Source of the DNA: Myxococcales bacterium UBA1660
Lineage (GTDB): Bacteria; Myxococcota_A; Polyangia; Polyangiales; Houyiibacteriaceae
Reading direction: 5' to 3'
Assembly: GCA_002320815.1 (NCBI GenBank)
Contig: DCLA01000102.1
Span: forward strand, 8,610 to 72,609
DNA length: 64,000 nt
This document shows positions 1 to 7,208 of this stretch, piece after piece. The stretch's first letter is position 1. The number at the start of each line of letters is the position of its first letter. The translations under genes were made by a program, and so were the position numbers. Below the pieces are notes generated by a model that was not told where the DNA came from, did not search any database, and worked only from the letters and a program-made list of their open reading frames with translations.

Positions 1-2
1 TC

Positions 3-542
3 AATAGTTACAGGGCGGGAAACCGGACCGCTGCGATGGAGCACCTTGGCAACGCAATGCACCATCTTCAGGACGGCACTTCCCCGGTTCACGAAGGCCA
101 TCAGTCTTGGGATAATAGTCAGAGTACCGCCGAGGCGTTGATGCACCATGCGCGCCACGAAATGAGATATCCCGCGGGCGAAGCGCAAAGTAGGCTCGAG
201 GGCGCTACGAGATGGGCATACTCCATCTTTTATGAGGGTGTCAGCGCGGACTCCGAGGATATGATCGAGTATTCCGACTCGGTACTTCAGACCGAATTTT
301 ACGATATGGATACTGGGCGCATCAACCTGCCCGAGGAGTTGCTTCGAGACGGCTCCGTTGAAGACGGTCTGGCGAGCCCACTTTCCGGAGACTATGATGG
401 CCCAAGTACGAGAAAGTCGGAGCTGGCGCCCGCATGGCGCTCAGATCAGCCCCCCCCGGAGCTCACGGAAGACGATCCGAATGCGGTCCACGATACAACC
501 CGGCCGAACTTGTCAGACCCATCGCAGGCGGTCTTGGACTGA
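3..542 (+). CDS. C-terminal part of a large RHS-toxin-like protein (5' end outside window)
   Basis: The reading frame is open from base 3 with no stop, so this is the tail of a longer protein cut by the window edge; the ATG at 36 is internal. Near the visible N-terminus is an Ala-Met-His-His-Leu-Gln-Asp-Gly-Thr-Ser-Pro-x-His-x-Gly pattern, like the His-rich segment in C-terminal domains of RHS-repeat-associated and phospholipase-C-like polymorphic toxins. The last 50 residues are acidic, Pro-rich and probably disordered. GC is clearly lower than in most of the window, which suggests transfer. A lipoprotein gene follows at once. The toxin assignment rests on this short motif only; no RHS core lies within the window. 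Confidence 0.5.
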   Translation, partial: NSYRAGNRTAAMEHLGNAMHHLQDGTSPVHEGHQSWDNSQSTAEALMHHARHEMRYPAGEAQSRLEGATRWAYSIFYEGVSADSEDMIEYSDSVLQTEFYDMDTGRINLPEELLRDGSVEDGLASPLSGDYDGPSTRKSELAPAWRSDQPPPELTEDDPNAVHDTTRPNLSDPSQAVLD

Positions 543-567
543 AGTTCTGCGCGTAGAGCTTGCGAAT

Positions 568-1104
568 TTGCAAAGTTCGGCATCGCGAGTTGTCTGTCTA
601 GTGACCGTGATTTGTGTGGGTTGTGCAGGAACGGTGAGGCCCGAGGATAGGGACTTGCCTGTGTGCACCGGGCTCTCCAGGCTGCCTTCATGGGATAAAG
701 TGGTGGGTTGTTCTGCAGAAATGGGGGAGGTGCTGTTTGAGGTCGACGGATATCAATTTGTGCCGAGAGCTGACGCGTTGGACGTTTGTCAGCAGTATGT
801 TGGCGGTCGTGAATTGGTGCGATTTATTATGGAGGGAGTGCGAGAGGTTCCGGGAGGCAATAGCTCGTATATGACCGCGTGTATCATTGCGGGCCCGAGC
901 GCTGGCTCAGGGAGGCTGTGTGCGGGCAATCACTATTCCTTGGCCACGGGGCGAAGAATCGGGTTCGCGACGCGCGGTTTTCGAACTCGATCGCGCGATT
1001 CGTACTTGCTTGAGCACAACCTTGGTGCCTTTCGAGAGTTGGCAAAACGAGTTGGTTTGTGCGCCAGCGCAGAGCGACTACAGGACGATCCTGTTCGCAG
1101 GTAA
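568..1104 (+). CDS. Small lipoprotein, possible immunity partner
   Basis: No family recognised. The frame begins with a short n-region, a hydrophobic run rich in Val/Ile/Cys, and a lipobox-like Val-Gly-Cys followed by Ala-Gly, so an exported lipoprotein of about 160 mature residues is likely. The mature part has several Cys (Cys-Thr-Gly, Val-Gly-Cys, Val-Cys-Gln, Ala-Cys, Leu-Cys), which could form disulfides. No ATG is available. The TTG at 568 gives the best signal peptide; a CTG at 547 is the alternative. It lies about 25 bp behind the toxin-like gene and shares its low GC, as immunity lipoproteins often do. The function is inferred from position only. Confidence 0.5.
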   Translation: MQSSASRVVCLVTVICVGCAGTVRPEDRDLPVCTGLSRLPSWDKVVGCSAEMGEVLFEVDGYQFVPRADALDVCQQYVGGRELVRFIMEGVREVPGGNSSYMTACIIAGPSAGSGRLCAGNHYSLATGRRIGFATRGFRTRSRDSYLLEHNLGAFRELAKRVGLCASAERLQDDPVRR

Positions 1105-1112
1105 AGCCTAAG

Positions 1113-1771
1113 AAGGTCCGTACCGAGTACAAGTGCCGGGTTCAGTGAGTGCCGCCCGGTTCACGGCGACCTGGGCGGCTTCGTGGCCAGGGCCCCGCTT
1201 GACCGACTTGGGCTGATTCCGCTGACACTTGATTGGTCCCCCCCCCGAAAGAAGATCTGCACCGAGTACTAGTGCCGAGTTCAGTGAGCGGAGGCCGGTT
1301 GACGGCGATTTGGGCTCCTTCGTGGCCGGGGCCCGGCTCGGCGGGCTTGGGCCGATTCCGCTGCCACGGGATTGGTCCCGTGCGCGACGAAAGCGTCGGT
1401 CTGAAGCCGGATGGACGGCGGACATCTCCCTCGGCGAGCAAAGAAGATAAAGAAGATCTGCACCAAGTACTAGTGCTGAGTTCAGTGAGCGGAGGCCGGT
1501 TGACGGCGATTTCGGCTGCTTCGTGGCCAGGGCCGGGCTCGGCGGGGTTGGGCCGATTCCGCTGCCACGGGATTGGTCTCGGGAAGATCTGCACCAGGTA
1601 CAAGTGCTGGGTTCAGTGACCGGAGGCCGGTTGACGGCGATTTCGGCTGCTCCGTGGCCAGGGCCTGGGTCGTCCGGCTTCGGCCGATTCCGGTGACACG
1701 GGATTGGTCCACCGGAGCTCGAATGCGTCGGGCCCCATCCGGATGGAGGGCACACAGCTCCCTCGGCGAGC
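1113..1771. repeat. Four tandem imperfect repeats (127/188 bp) beside a RAYT-like gene
   Basis: Four copies of one sequence lie head to tail: 1113-1239, 1252-1378, 1453-1579 and 1584-1710. Each core is exactly 127 bp, opens with AAG(A/G)TC...ACC and closes with GATTGGTC. Copies 2 and 4 carry an extra 61-bp tail ending CTCCCTCGGCGAGC, making both 188 bp (1252-1439, 1584-1771). The array therefore looks like two short+long pairs, as from one duplication of a dimer. It ends about 30 bp from the 3' end of the transposase gene. The open frames that run through it are repeat artefacts. It may be the substrate of the adjacent transposase. Confidence 0.85.
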
Positions 1772-1802
1772 GCGTCGCAGGTTGGGCCCTCGGCGGCCGA
1801 TG

Positions 1803-3107
1803 TCAGTGCTGGGGTGGTGGCTGGCCCCGGCGGCCTTTGCGGCGGCGCCAGTGGTCGCGGAGGCGGATGAGCCGGCTCGGGTGCTCTTGGCCGTCTCGGG
1901 GCCGGTAGTTGTCGAAGCGGTGGAGGGTGACCGCCGAGGGCCGGGGTCGGTTGGTGCTCTCCGCCGAGGCGGGCTCGTCGGGGTCCGGCTTGTCCTCCGG
2001 CTCGTCGCGGAGGAGCTCGTCGAGGCCGTCCATGACCGCCGCCCGGACTCGGTTGACCAGGTCCTTGTCGCGCTCGGCTTCGCCGGCGGCGACGAGGGCC
2101 TTGGCCTCTTCCATGGTGATGCCGGGGGCGCTCACCCAAGCTTCGGGGTCCGGGTCGGCCACTTTGGCGTCGTAGCGGCGGCGCATCTGATAGGTCCCGT
2201 GCGGGAAGACCGCGTCGCGGTCGCCGGCTTCCCAGCGCTTTCGGGCTTCGCGGTATTGCTTCCGCCACGCGGTGACCTCGACCGCGCCCTTCATGCGAGC
2301 CAGCGGGCCGCCCCCGACTCGGAAGCAGGGGACCGTTTGGCCGCCCGCTTCGCGGAGGGTCTTCGGTTCGTCGTAGGGGTGGATGGCGCGCACCTCGTCC
2401 GGCGTGCGCACCGGGCGGCCCCTGCGGGCGTCGCGGATCTTCCGCTCCGCTTCTCGCTCGAGCTTGGTCAGGTGGTGCACCAGCGCATCCACGTCGCCGC
2501 CGAAGGCGAGGAAGAGCAGGGGAGGGGGCTCGGTGCGAAGGCGGCGCCGCTTGGGGCCGCTGGCGAAGTAGACCTTCGGCATCTCGAACTCGATGCCGGC
2601 GCCGCTCTTCCACAGGGCCGGCGGCAAGGTCTGGCCGGGGATGCCGTCGCAGGTCTCCGAGAGCCCGGCCGTCGGCGGGTTGCAGCGCTCGTAGAGGACG
2701 CTGGCCATCTGCGCCTCGGCGTCCAAGAGGCGCATCACATGGGTCTGCCGGCCATCGAAGAGCTGGCCCGGCGCGTCGTAGCGCTCTTTGACGAGCAGCA
2801 CGTTCAGGGCGCAGCTCATCGAGTGGTTCAAGCGGTAGAGGAAGTCGCCCAGGCGCTCTTCCAGCAAAGTGACCGTCAGGTGGTAGTGGGACCCGACCCG
2901 CACGGCGTGGTGGAGGGTGACCCCGCACTTCGCGCAGGCGAGCGCCAGGCACCAGAAGAAGATGTCGTCCACCTCCTCCGACCTTGGCGCGGATCCGCGA
3001 CGCGGATCACCGACGATCCAAGTAGGCCTCCTGCCCCTCCCCGACCCCCGCACCTTCCTCGCGTAGTCCGCTCGGTGGAGTCGACCGCCGCATACAGGAA
3101 GCTTCAC
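1803..3107 (-). CDS. RAYT / Y1-type (IS200-like, HUH) transposase
   Basis: The protein (434 residues) matches the Y1_Tnp-type transposases common in myxobacteria and planctomycetes. The segment Phe-Phe-Trp-Cys-Leu-Ala-Leu-Ala is followed by Gly-Val-Thr-Leu-His-His and then Ser-His-Tyr-His-Leu-Thr-Val, the HUH metal-binding pair, and a Leu-Tyr-Arg-Leu-Asn-His helix near residues 60-95. The catalytic Tyr cannot be assigned confidently. The C-terminal third is charged and Arg-rich. The GTG start at 3107 overlaps the stop of the upstream antitoxin gene (GTGA), which is unusual for a transposase; the first 20 residues may not belong to it. The 127-bp repeats lie directly downstream, as REP elements do around RAYT genes. 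A degenerate start region means it may be inactive. Confidence 0.7.
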   Translation of the reverse strand: MKLPVCGGRLHRADYARKVRGSGRGRRPTWIVGDPRRGSAPRSEEVDDIFFWCLALACAKCGVTLHHAVRVGSHYHLTVTLLEERLGDFLYRLNHSMSCALNVLLVKERYDAPGQLFDGRQTHVMRLLDAEAQMASVLYERCNPPTAGLSETCDGIPGQTLPPALWKSGAGIEFEMPKVYFASGPKRRRLRTEPPPLLFLAFGGDVDALVHHLTKLEREAERKIRDARRGRPVRTPDEVRAIHPYDEPKTLREAGGQTVPCFRVGGGPLARMKGAVEVTAWRKQYREARKRWEAGDRDAVFPHGTYQMRRRYDAKVADPDPEAWVSAPGITMEEAKALVAAGEAERDKDLVNRVRAAVMDGLDELLRDEPEDKPDPDEPASAESTNRPRPSAVTLHRFDNYRPRDGQEHPSRLIRLRDHWRRRKGRRGQPPPQH

Positions 3108-3340
3108 TCCTTGGCGTACTTTGCCCGGAGCTCGGCGCTCGCTTCGTCCCAGTCGCGGGCGTCGGTCTCGCCACTCTCCGCGGCTTCGACGCGACGCAGA
3201 ACCTCGTCATCCCAGGCCCCCTCGACGTCATCCGCGGATTCACGCGGCACACTATCGAGCAGGCGCTCGGCCATCCGGCGCCGGTCGTCCTCCGGCAGCG
3301 CCAGGGCTTCATCCAGAATCTTCTTGGCCATGGAGGTCAC
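3104..3340 (-). CDS. Unstable-antitoxin family protein (addiction module component)
   Basis: The 78-residue protein fits the short antitoxin family annotated as 'putative addiction module component' (Unstab_antitox). It has an N-terminal helix Ala-Leu-Ala-Leu-Pro-Glu-Asp-Asp-Arg-Arg, then Glu-Arg-Leu-Leu-Asp-Ser, an acidic middle, a second helix containing Arg-Arg-Val-Glu-Ala-Ala-Glu-Ser-Gly, and Trp-Asp-Glu-Ala before the end. Such antitoxins normally sit directly before a RelE/ParE toxin. Here the next frame, overlapping by GTGA, is a transposase, so the toxin is missing or replaced. The start is ATG at 3340; the Met at residue 4 is an alternative. Confidence 0.75.
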   Translation of the reverse strand: MTSMAKKILDEALALPEDDRRRMAERLLDSVPRESADDVEGAWDDEVLRRVEAAESGETDARDWDEASAELRAKYAKE

Positions 3341-3427
3341 GACGACAGCTTACGAGCCTCGGGCCCCGGCTGCTACCGGTCCGGGGTCGGCCGCCGGGAG
3401 TCAGGCGGAATCTCCATCGAGGCCGAT

Positions 3428-3858
3428 GTGAATCTGACCGCTGGCGAGGAACGAGACCGCGCTCGGGTGGCCCTCCGAGAGCTGGCACCGCTCGTTCCCC
3501 GGGTCTGGTGCACGTCCGGTCGGAGGACCCGGGGCGGGAGGTCGATGTGGTCCTCCCGGCGCGCATCTTCGATGCGCTGCTCGAGTTGCTCCGGCACACC
3601 GCGGAGGGCAGCGCGGTAACCCTGGTTCCGGTGCACGCCGAGCTGACGACGCAGCAGGCGGCCGACTTGCTCAACGTGTCGCGGCCGCACCTCCTCGAGC
3701 TGCTCGAGGAGGGGGCCATCCCGTTTCATCGCACGGGCCGCCACCGACGGGTTCTCGCCCAGGACCTTTTCGCTTTTCGAGACCGTCGACGAGACCAGTC
3801 GCGCCAGGCGTTCGAGGAACTGGCCGCGGTGTCGCAGGACCACGACCTGGGGTACTGA
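3428..3858 (+). pseudogene. Excisionase-like HTH antitoxin, apparently frameshifted
   Basis: The C-terminal half (frame of 3858) is a clear excisionase-type helix-turn-helix: Glu-Leu-Thr-Thr-Gln-Gln-Ala-Ala-Asp-Leu-Leu-Asn-Val-Ser-Arg-Pro, then Phe-His-Arg-Thr-Gly-x-His-Arg-Arg and Leu-Phe-Ala-Phe-Arg. This is typical of antitoxins paired with PIN-domain toxins. A plausible N-terminal helix (start GTG 3428, Leu-Thr-Ala-Gly-Glu-Glu ... Leu-Arg-Glu-Leu-Ala-Pro-Leu-Val) is read in a different frame. The two join only if the frame shifts near 3490-3505, at a run reading CCCCGGG. Either the gene is broken, or it starts late at an internal GTG near 3507. The next gene, 5 bp away, is the truncated toxin. 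Confidence 0.55.
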
Positions 3859-3863
3859 CCTCG

Positions 3864-4106
3864 ATGGCGAGCTTCCAGGTCGTCTACGACACCTGCGTAC
3901 TGGTTCCCGCTCCCCTGCGTGATTTGCTTCTGCGCGTTGCGGAGGCGGGGCTCGTCCGCGCGGGAATGAGCGAAGACATCCTGGACGAGCTGGAGCGGGT
4001 GCTCGATCGCGACTTCGAGGTTCCGACCTCCTCTGCGCACAGGCTCCGCGACCCGGTCCCCCGGGTCCCACCCGAGGAGTTCAGCGCACCAGGCACCGCC
4101 GCGTAG
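3864..4106 (+). pseudogene. Truncated PIN-domain toxin
   Basis: The first ~50 residues match the start of PIN-domain toxins: Val-Val-Tyr-Asp-Thr-Cys-Val-Leu-x-Pro-Ala-Pro-Leu-Arg-Asp-Leu-Leu-Leu, with the first metal-binding Asp, then Ser-Glu-Asp-Ile-Leu-Asp-Glu-Leu-Glu-Arg. The frame then turns into unrelated sequence and stops at 80 residues, whereas this family is usually about 150-190. The later acidic residues of the PIN active site are absent, so no RNase activity is expected. It lies 5 bp after the antitoxin remnant in the usual antitoxin-toxin order. A decayed module is the simplest reading. Confidence 0.65.
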
Positions 4107-4171
4107 CGGCGTACGCAGAACCCTCAATTTCGTCCGTACCGGGCGCCTGGGGTCGCTGCTATGCCTCACCG

Positions 4172-5446
4172 GTGACTCGTCCGTCGATCCTCCGCCGCGC
4201 CTTTGGGTGCGGTCGCTCCTGGGTTCTTCTGCTCCCGCTGGCGCTCTTCGCCTGCGGGGATGACGACGCGGAGGTGGTCGACATGGGCGAACCCACAGCG
4301 GACGGTGGTCCGATGGACGCCTCCACTCCGGACCAGGGGGAGCCGGAGGTGGACATGTTCGTGCCCGAGACGTGCCCGGAAGAGGGCGCGATGCGCGCGG
4401 CCTCGTGCGGGAACTGCGGGATGACGCAGGAGCGCTGCGAAGGGGGCACGTGGGTCGCCGGGGCGTGTCTCGCCGAGGGCGAGTGCGCTCCGGGGGCGCT
4501 GGAGGAGCGCAGCTTCGGGATGTGCGGCACGGAGGCGCGGCTGTGTACGGCGGAGTGCACGTGGCTCGACTGGTCGGAAGCGAGCGAGGAGATGGGGGAG
4601 TGCACGCCGGGCGAGACCCAGACGGCGCAGGGCACCTGCGGCGCGGGCGAGGCCCAGCCGATGGAGTGCACCGACGGCTGCACGTGGCAGCCGACGGGCC
4701 CCTGCATGAGCGTGTGCGGCACGCTGCGGACGAGCCCGGCGGACTCGGAGGAGGTCTGCGTCCCGGCGGGCCAGTTCATCCGCGGTGACGACCAGACGCC
4801 GGAGACGCCACGGGCGACCATCTTCGTCTCGAGCTTCGCCATCGACCGCTACCCGGTGACCAACCGCCGGTTCGCGCCTTGCTGGACGTCCGGCGCATGC
4901 ACCGGGCTCTACGAGGACCCCGAGCGCTTCACGGACCCGGCGCTTCAGGACCAGTTCGTGCTCGGCGTTCGCTGGGAGACCGCGCAGCAGTTCTGCCAGT
5001 GGGATGGAGCTCGGCGGTTGCCGACCGAGGCCGAGTGGGAAAAGGCGATGCGGGGTCCGGCGCCGCGAGATACCGTGTTCGCTTGGGGCGACGCGCAGGA
5101 CTGCTCCATCTACCCGCTAGGAGCCGGGTGCCCCGGGGAGCTTGGTGAAGACGAGGCTGGCCAGAGGCCCTTTCACTCGCTCCCAGCAATCGTCAGCCCC
5201 TTTGGCGCCGAGGACATGATTGGCCAGAACGGCGAGTGGGTCAGCGATCTCTGGGACCCCGACTACCAAACGACCCCGGATAGTCGCCGCGACGATCCTC
5301 AGGGGCCGTCCGGCCCCGGCGTCCTCCACGTCATCAAGTCCAACTGGCGCACCAGTTGGAGCGATCTCCGAATCTCCTCGCGGCGGAACGGTGGCGGCGG
5401 GACCTACTGGTCTCCCACCTTCCGCTGCGCTCGTACGGGCTTCTGA
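4172..5446 (+). CDS. Cys-rich lipoprotein with SUMF1/FGE-like domain
   Basis: GTG start. A signal peptide with a Leu-Leu-Leu-Pro-Leu-Ala-Leu-Phe-Ala-Cys lipobox gives a mature N-terminus Cys-Gly-Asp-Asp-Asp. After an acidic linker comes a Cys-rich region (about residues 65-185) with repeated Cys-x-Gly...Cys-x-x-x-Cys-x-Trp patterns. The rest (about 190-424) is a formylglycine-generating-enzyme-like fold: Phe-Ala-Ile-Asp-Arg-Tyr-Pro-Val-Thr-Asn, Arg-Leu-Pro-Thr-Glu-Ala-Glu-Trp-Glu and Phe-Arg-Cys-Ala-Arg. The two catalytic Cys of true FGE, expected in the last 60 residues, are absent, so a binding or structural role is more likely than sulfatase activation. It pairs with the similar gene at 5781. 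Confidence 0.85.
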   Translation: MTRPSILRRAFGCGRSWVLLLPLALFACGDDDAEVVDMGEPTADGGPMDASTPDQGEPEVDMFVPETCPEEGAMRAASCGNCGMTQERCEGGTWVAGACLAEGECAPGALEERSFGMCGTEARLCTAECTWLDWSEASEEMGECTPGETQTAQGTCGAGEAQPMECTDGCTWQPTGPCMSVCGTLRTSPADSEEVCVPAGQFIRGDDQTPETPRATIFVSSFAIDRYPVTNRRFAPCWTSGACTGLYEDPERFTDPALQDQFVLGVRWETAQQFCQWDGARRLPTEAEWEKAMRGPAPRDTVFAWGDAQDCSIYPLGAGCPGELGEDEAGQRPFHSLPAIVSPFGAEDMIGQNGEWVSDLWDPDYQTTPDSRRDDPQGPSGPGVLHVIKSNWRTSWSDLRISSRRNGGGGTYWSPTFRCARTGF

Positions 5447-5780
5447 ACGATGGGAAACTCGAGTCTCTTCGAACGGCCTCATGCCCGCCTCTCGGCCCTG
5501 GATACTTCAGCCTCCGAGTTCGCTTGCCGACCCGACAGGAGCTCCCGCCGGGAACCCAGAGCGACTTCGAGGCATCCAGCTGCAGCGGCGCGAGGCTGAC
5601 CGTAATTTCACACAGAGCCGGCGCCCATCTCGGGTACCGCGGAGCGTTCCCGTCCGCGAGCATGCGCGCGACGAGACGCGCGTGAGACCGGTCGTGCTCA
5701 CTACCTGCCTCCCTACTCCTCGTCCTCCTCCAAGCGCACACCGAGTCATGTCCGAACATATCGAGCAAACGGTCGCCACG
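5447..5780. other. Intergenic stretch between the two FGE-like lipoprotein genes
   Basis: No convincing gene is seen on either strand; the frames that cross it lack codon structure. It contains a short GC hairpin (CGCGCG at 5665-5670 pairing with 5677-5682, loop of 6) that could help end transcription of the upstream gene. An in-frame ATG at 5748 is a possible earlier start for the next gene. No promoter could be assigned with confidence. Confidence 0.5.
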
Positions 5781-7109
5781 ATGGCCCTCTCTTCGGCACG
5801 GTCCGCGGTGCCCTGGTGCTGCATCGCGCTCGTCGCGGTCTTAGCGCTCGGATGCGGCGATGACGACGCGGAGCGCGAATGCCGCCCGGACGAAGAGCGG
5901 GCTTGCTCCTGTGGCGGGACCCCGAGCGTGGAGTCGTGCTCGCCAACAGGGGCCTGGGGACCGTGCCAGTGTGACGACGCCGGTACCACGGCCCCCGATG
6001 GGGCAGCATGCGAATGCGCGAGTGGACGAGTGGAGACGCGCCCGACGGCAGACTGTGGCGAAGAGACTCGTGAATGCACTGACTGCGCGTGGGGCACCTG
6101 GCATCTGACAGCGGCAGGGGTGGAGGATCCCGTCTGTCTCCTGGGGGACACCAGGCTCGATCCGAGCGAAGCCGAGTTCCGGGATGGCTGCGCTCAGCCC
6201 GGCCCCATTCGCCATTACCCCTGCGTGGACTGCCGAGGGTTTGCCACGGAGCAGAGCGAGTGCGGCGGAGGCTGTCCTGGCGTCCGCCGAACCGAACCGC
6301 CTGATGCCGAAGAGATCTGCGTCCCGAGCCGCAAGTATGTCCGGGGGTGTGAGGAGGAAGGCCGTGACTGCTACCCCAGGCACGAGGTTCAAGTCAGCGC
6401 CTTCTATATCGACAAGTATGAAGTGACGGTGCGCCGATACCAGGAATGTGTGCGCGACGGCGCCTGCACCCCGCTCGAGCCGTTTACGACCCGCGAAGAT
6501 TCTACGATCCCAAACTTCACCTTTGACGACCTGAGCTTCGGCGATCCCTCCATCCCAGTCTGGACGGCTACGCATGCTCAGGCGGAAGCATTCTGCGCCT
6601 GGGACGGGGCCGCCCTCATCTCTGGCGCCCAGTGGGAACTTGCCGCCATAGGCTACTACGACTCCGCTCTGTTGCCTGTAATGGAAGGTCGCGACTATCG
6701 AGCGCGAACTTACGCATGGTTGCTTGAATTGTGCTACATGCCTGCGTGCTTCGAGCAAACAATCTTGCCGCCGCGTGAGGCGTTTCCTTTCGATTATCTG
6801 GTCGATTATGGGCGTTCGAGTTCCATGACCGGCATCGAGAACCTCTTCTGGTTCTTCGAGTGGACCCGCGACAGCCTCGCACCCTACGACCCGCCAGCAG
6901 CGGTGGAACGCGACCCCGTGTCCCTCGGTGGTCCCCCCTACGAGCGTAGGGGGACCGCGGCTCAGGTGCCCGCAGGGACCCTCGATATCGCGGCCCGCGA
7001 TGCGACAGCAGTCGGTCCTGAGTCTTTCCAGCCCTTCGAACTTCCCCCGCGCGCAGCAATACGTTGCGCGCGACAAGCCCTCTCGACTCCGGAGCGGCGC
7101 CGACCTTGA
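5781..7109 (+). CDS. Second Cys-rich lipoprotein with SUMF1/FGE-like domain
   Basis: From ATG 5781 the protein has a 24-residue signal ending Val-Leu-Ala-Leu-Gly-Cys, giving a Cys-Gly-Asp-Asp-Asp mature start; ATG 5748 would add 11 residues, including two Glu, to the n-region. A Cys-rich segment (about residues 30-165) contains Cys-Ser-Cys, Cys-Gln-Cys and Cys-Glu-Cys patterns. The FGE-like part holds Glu-Ile-Cys-Val-Pro, Phe-Tyr-Ile-Asp-Lys-Tyr-Glu-Val-Thr-Val and Phe-Cys-Ala-Trp-Asp-Gly-Ala, but diverges towards the C-terminus and lacks the catalytic Cys pair. It resembles the gene at 4172 in plan but not closely in sequence, and is less GC-rich, so an ancient or imported paralogue is more likely than a fresh duplication. 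Confidence 0.8.
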   Translation: MALSSARSAVPWCCIALVAVLALGCGDDDAERECRPDEERACSCGGTPSVESCSPTGAWGPCQCDDAGTTAPDGAACECASGRVETRPTADCGEETRECTDCAWGTWHLTAAGVEDPVCLLGDTRLDPSEAEFRDGCAQPGPIRHYPCVDCRGFATEQSECGGGCPGVRRTEPPDAEEICVPSRKYVRGCEEEGRDCYPRHEVQVSAFYIDKYEVTVRRYQECVRDGACTPLEPFTTREDSTIPNFTFDDLSFGDPSIPVWTATHAQAEAFCAWDGAALISGAQWELAAIGYYDSALLPVMEGRDYRARTYAWLLELCYMPACFEQTILPPREAFPFDYLVDYGRSSSMTGIENLFWFFEWTRDSLAPYDPPAAVERDPVSLGGPPYERRGTAAQVPAGTLDIAARDATAVGPESFQPFELPPRAAIRCARQALSTPERRRP

Positions 7110-7208
7110 GAGCCTCGAGCCAGGCCGAGCTCGGTGGGGCGCGCTCCGTGAACTCGCGCTGACGACAGCCGTCGGCTGCCCGACTCTGACCGAGCCCCCG
7201 GAGCGAAC

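Noticed and set aside
1142..1603. Minus-strand frame through the tandem repeats, giving a repeated protein
   Set aside because: Its internal repetition only reflects the DNA repeat; the unit is 127 bp, not a multiple of three, so copies fall in different frames.
1113..1771. CRISPR array
   Set aside because: Units are 127-188 bp, imperfect, and lack short identical repeats with unique spacers; no cas gene is present.
4172..7109. Active formylglycine-generating enzymes
   Set aside because: The C-terminal catalytic Cys pair cannot be found in either protein.
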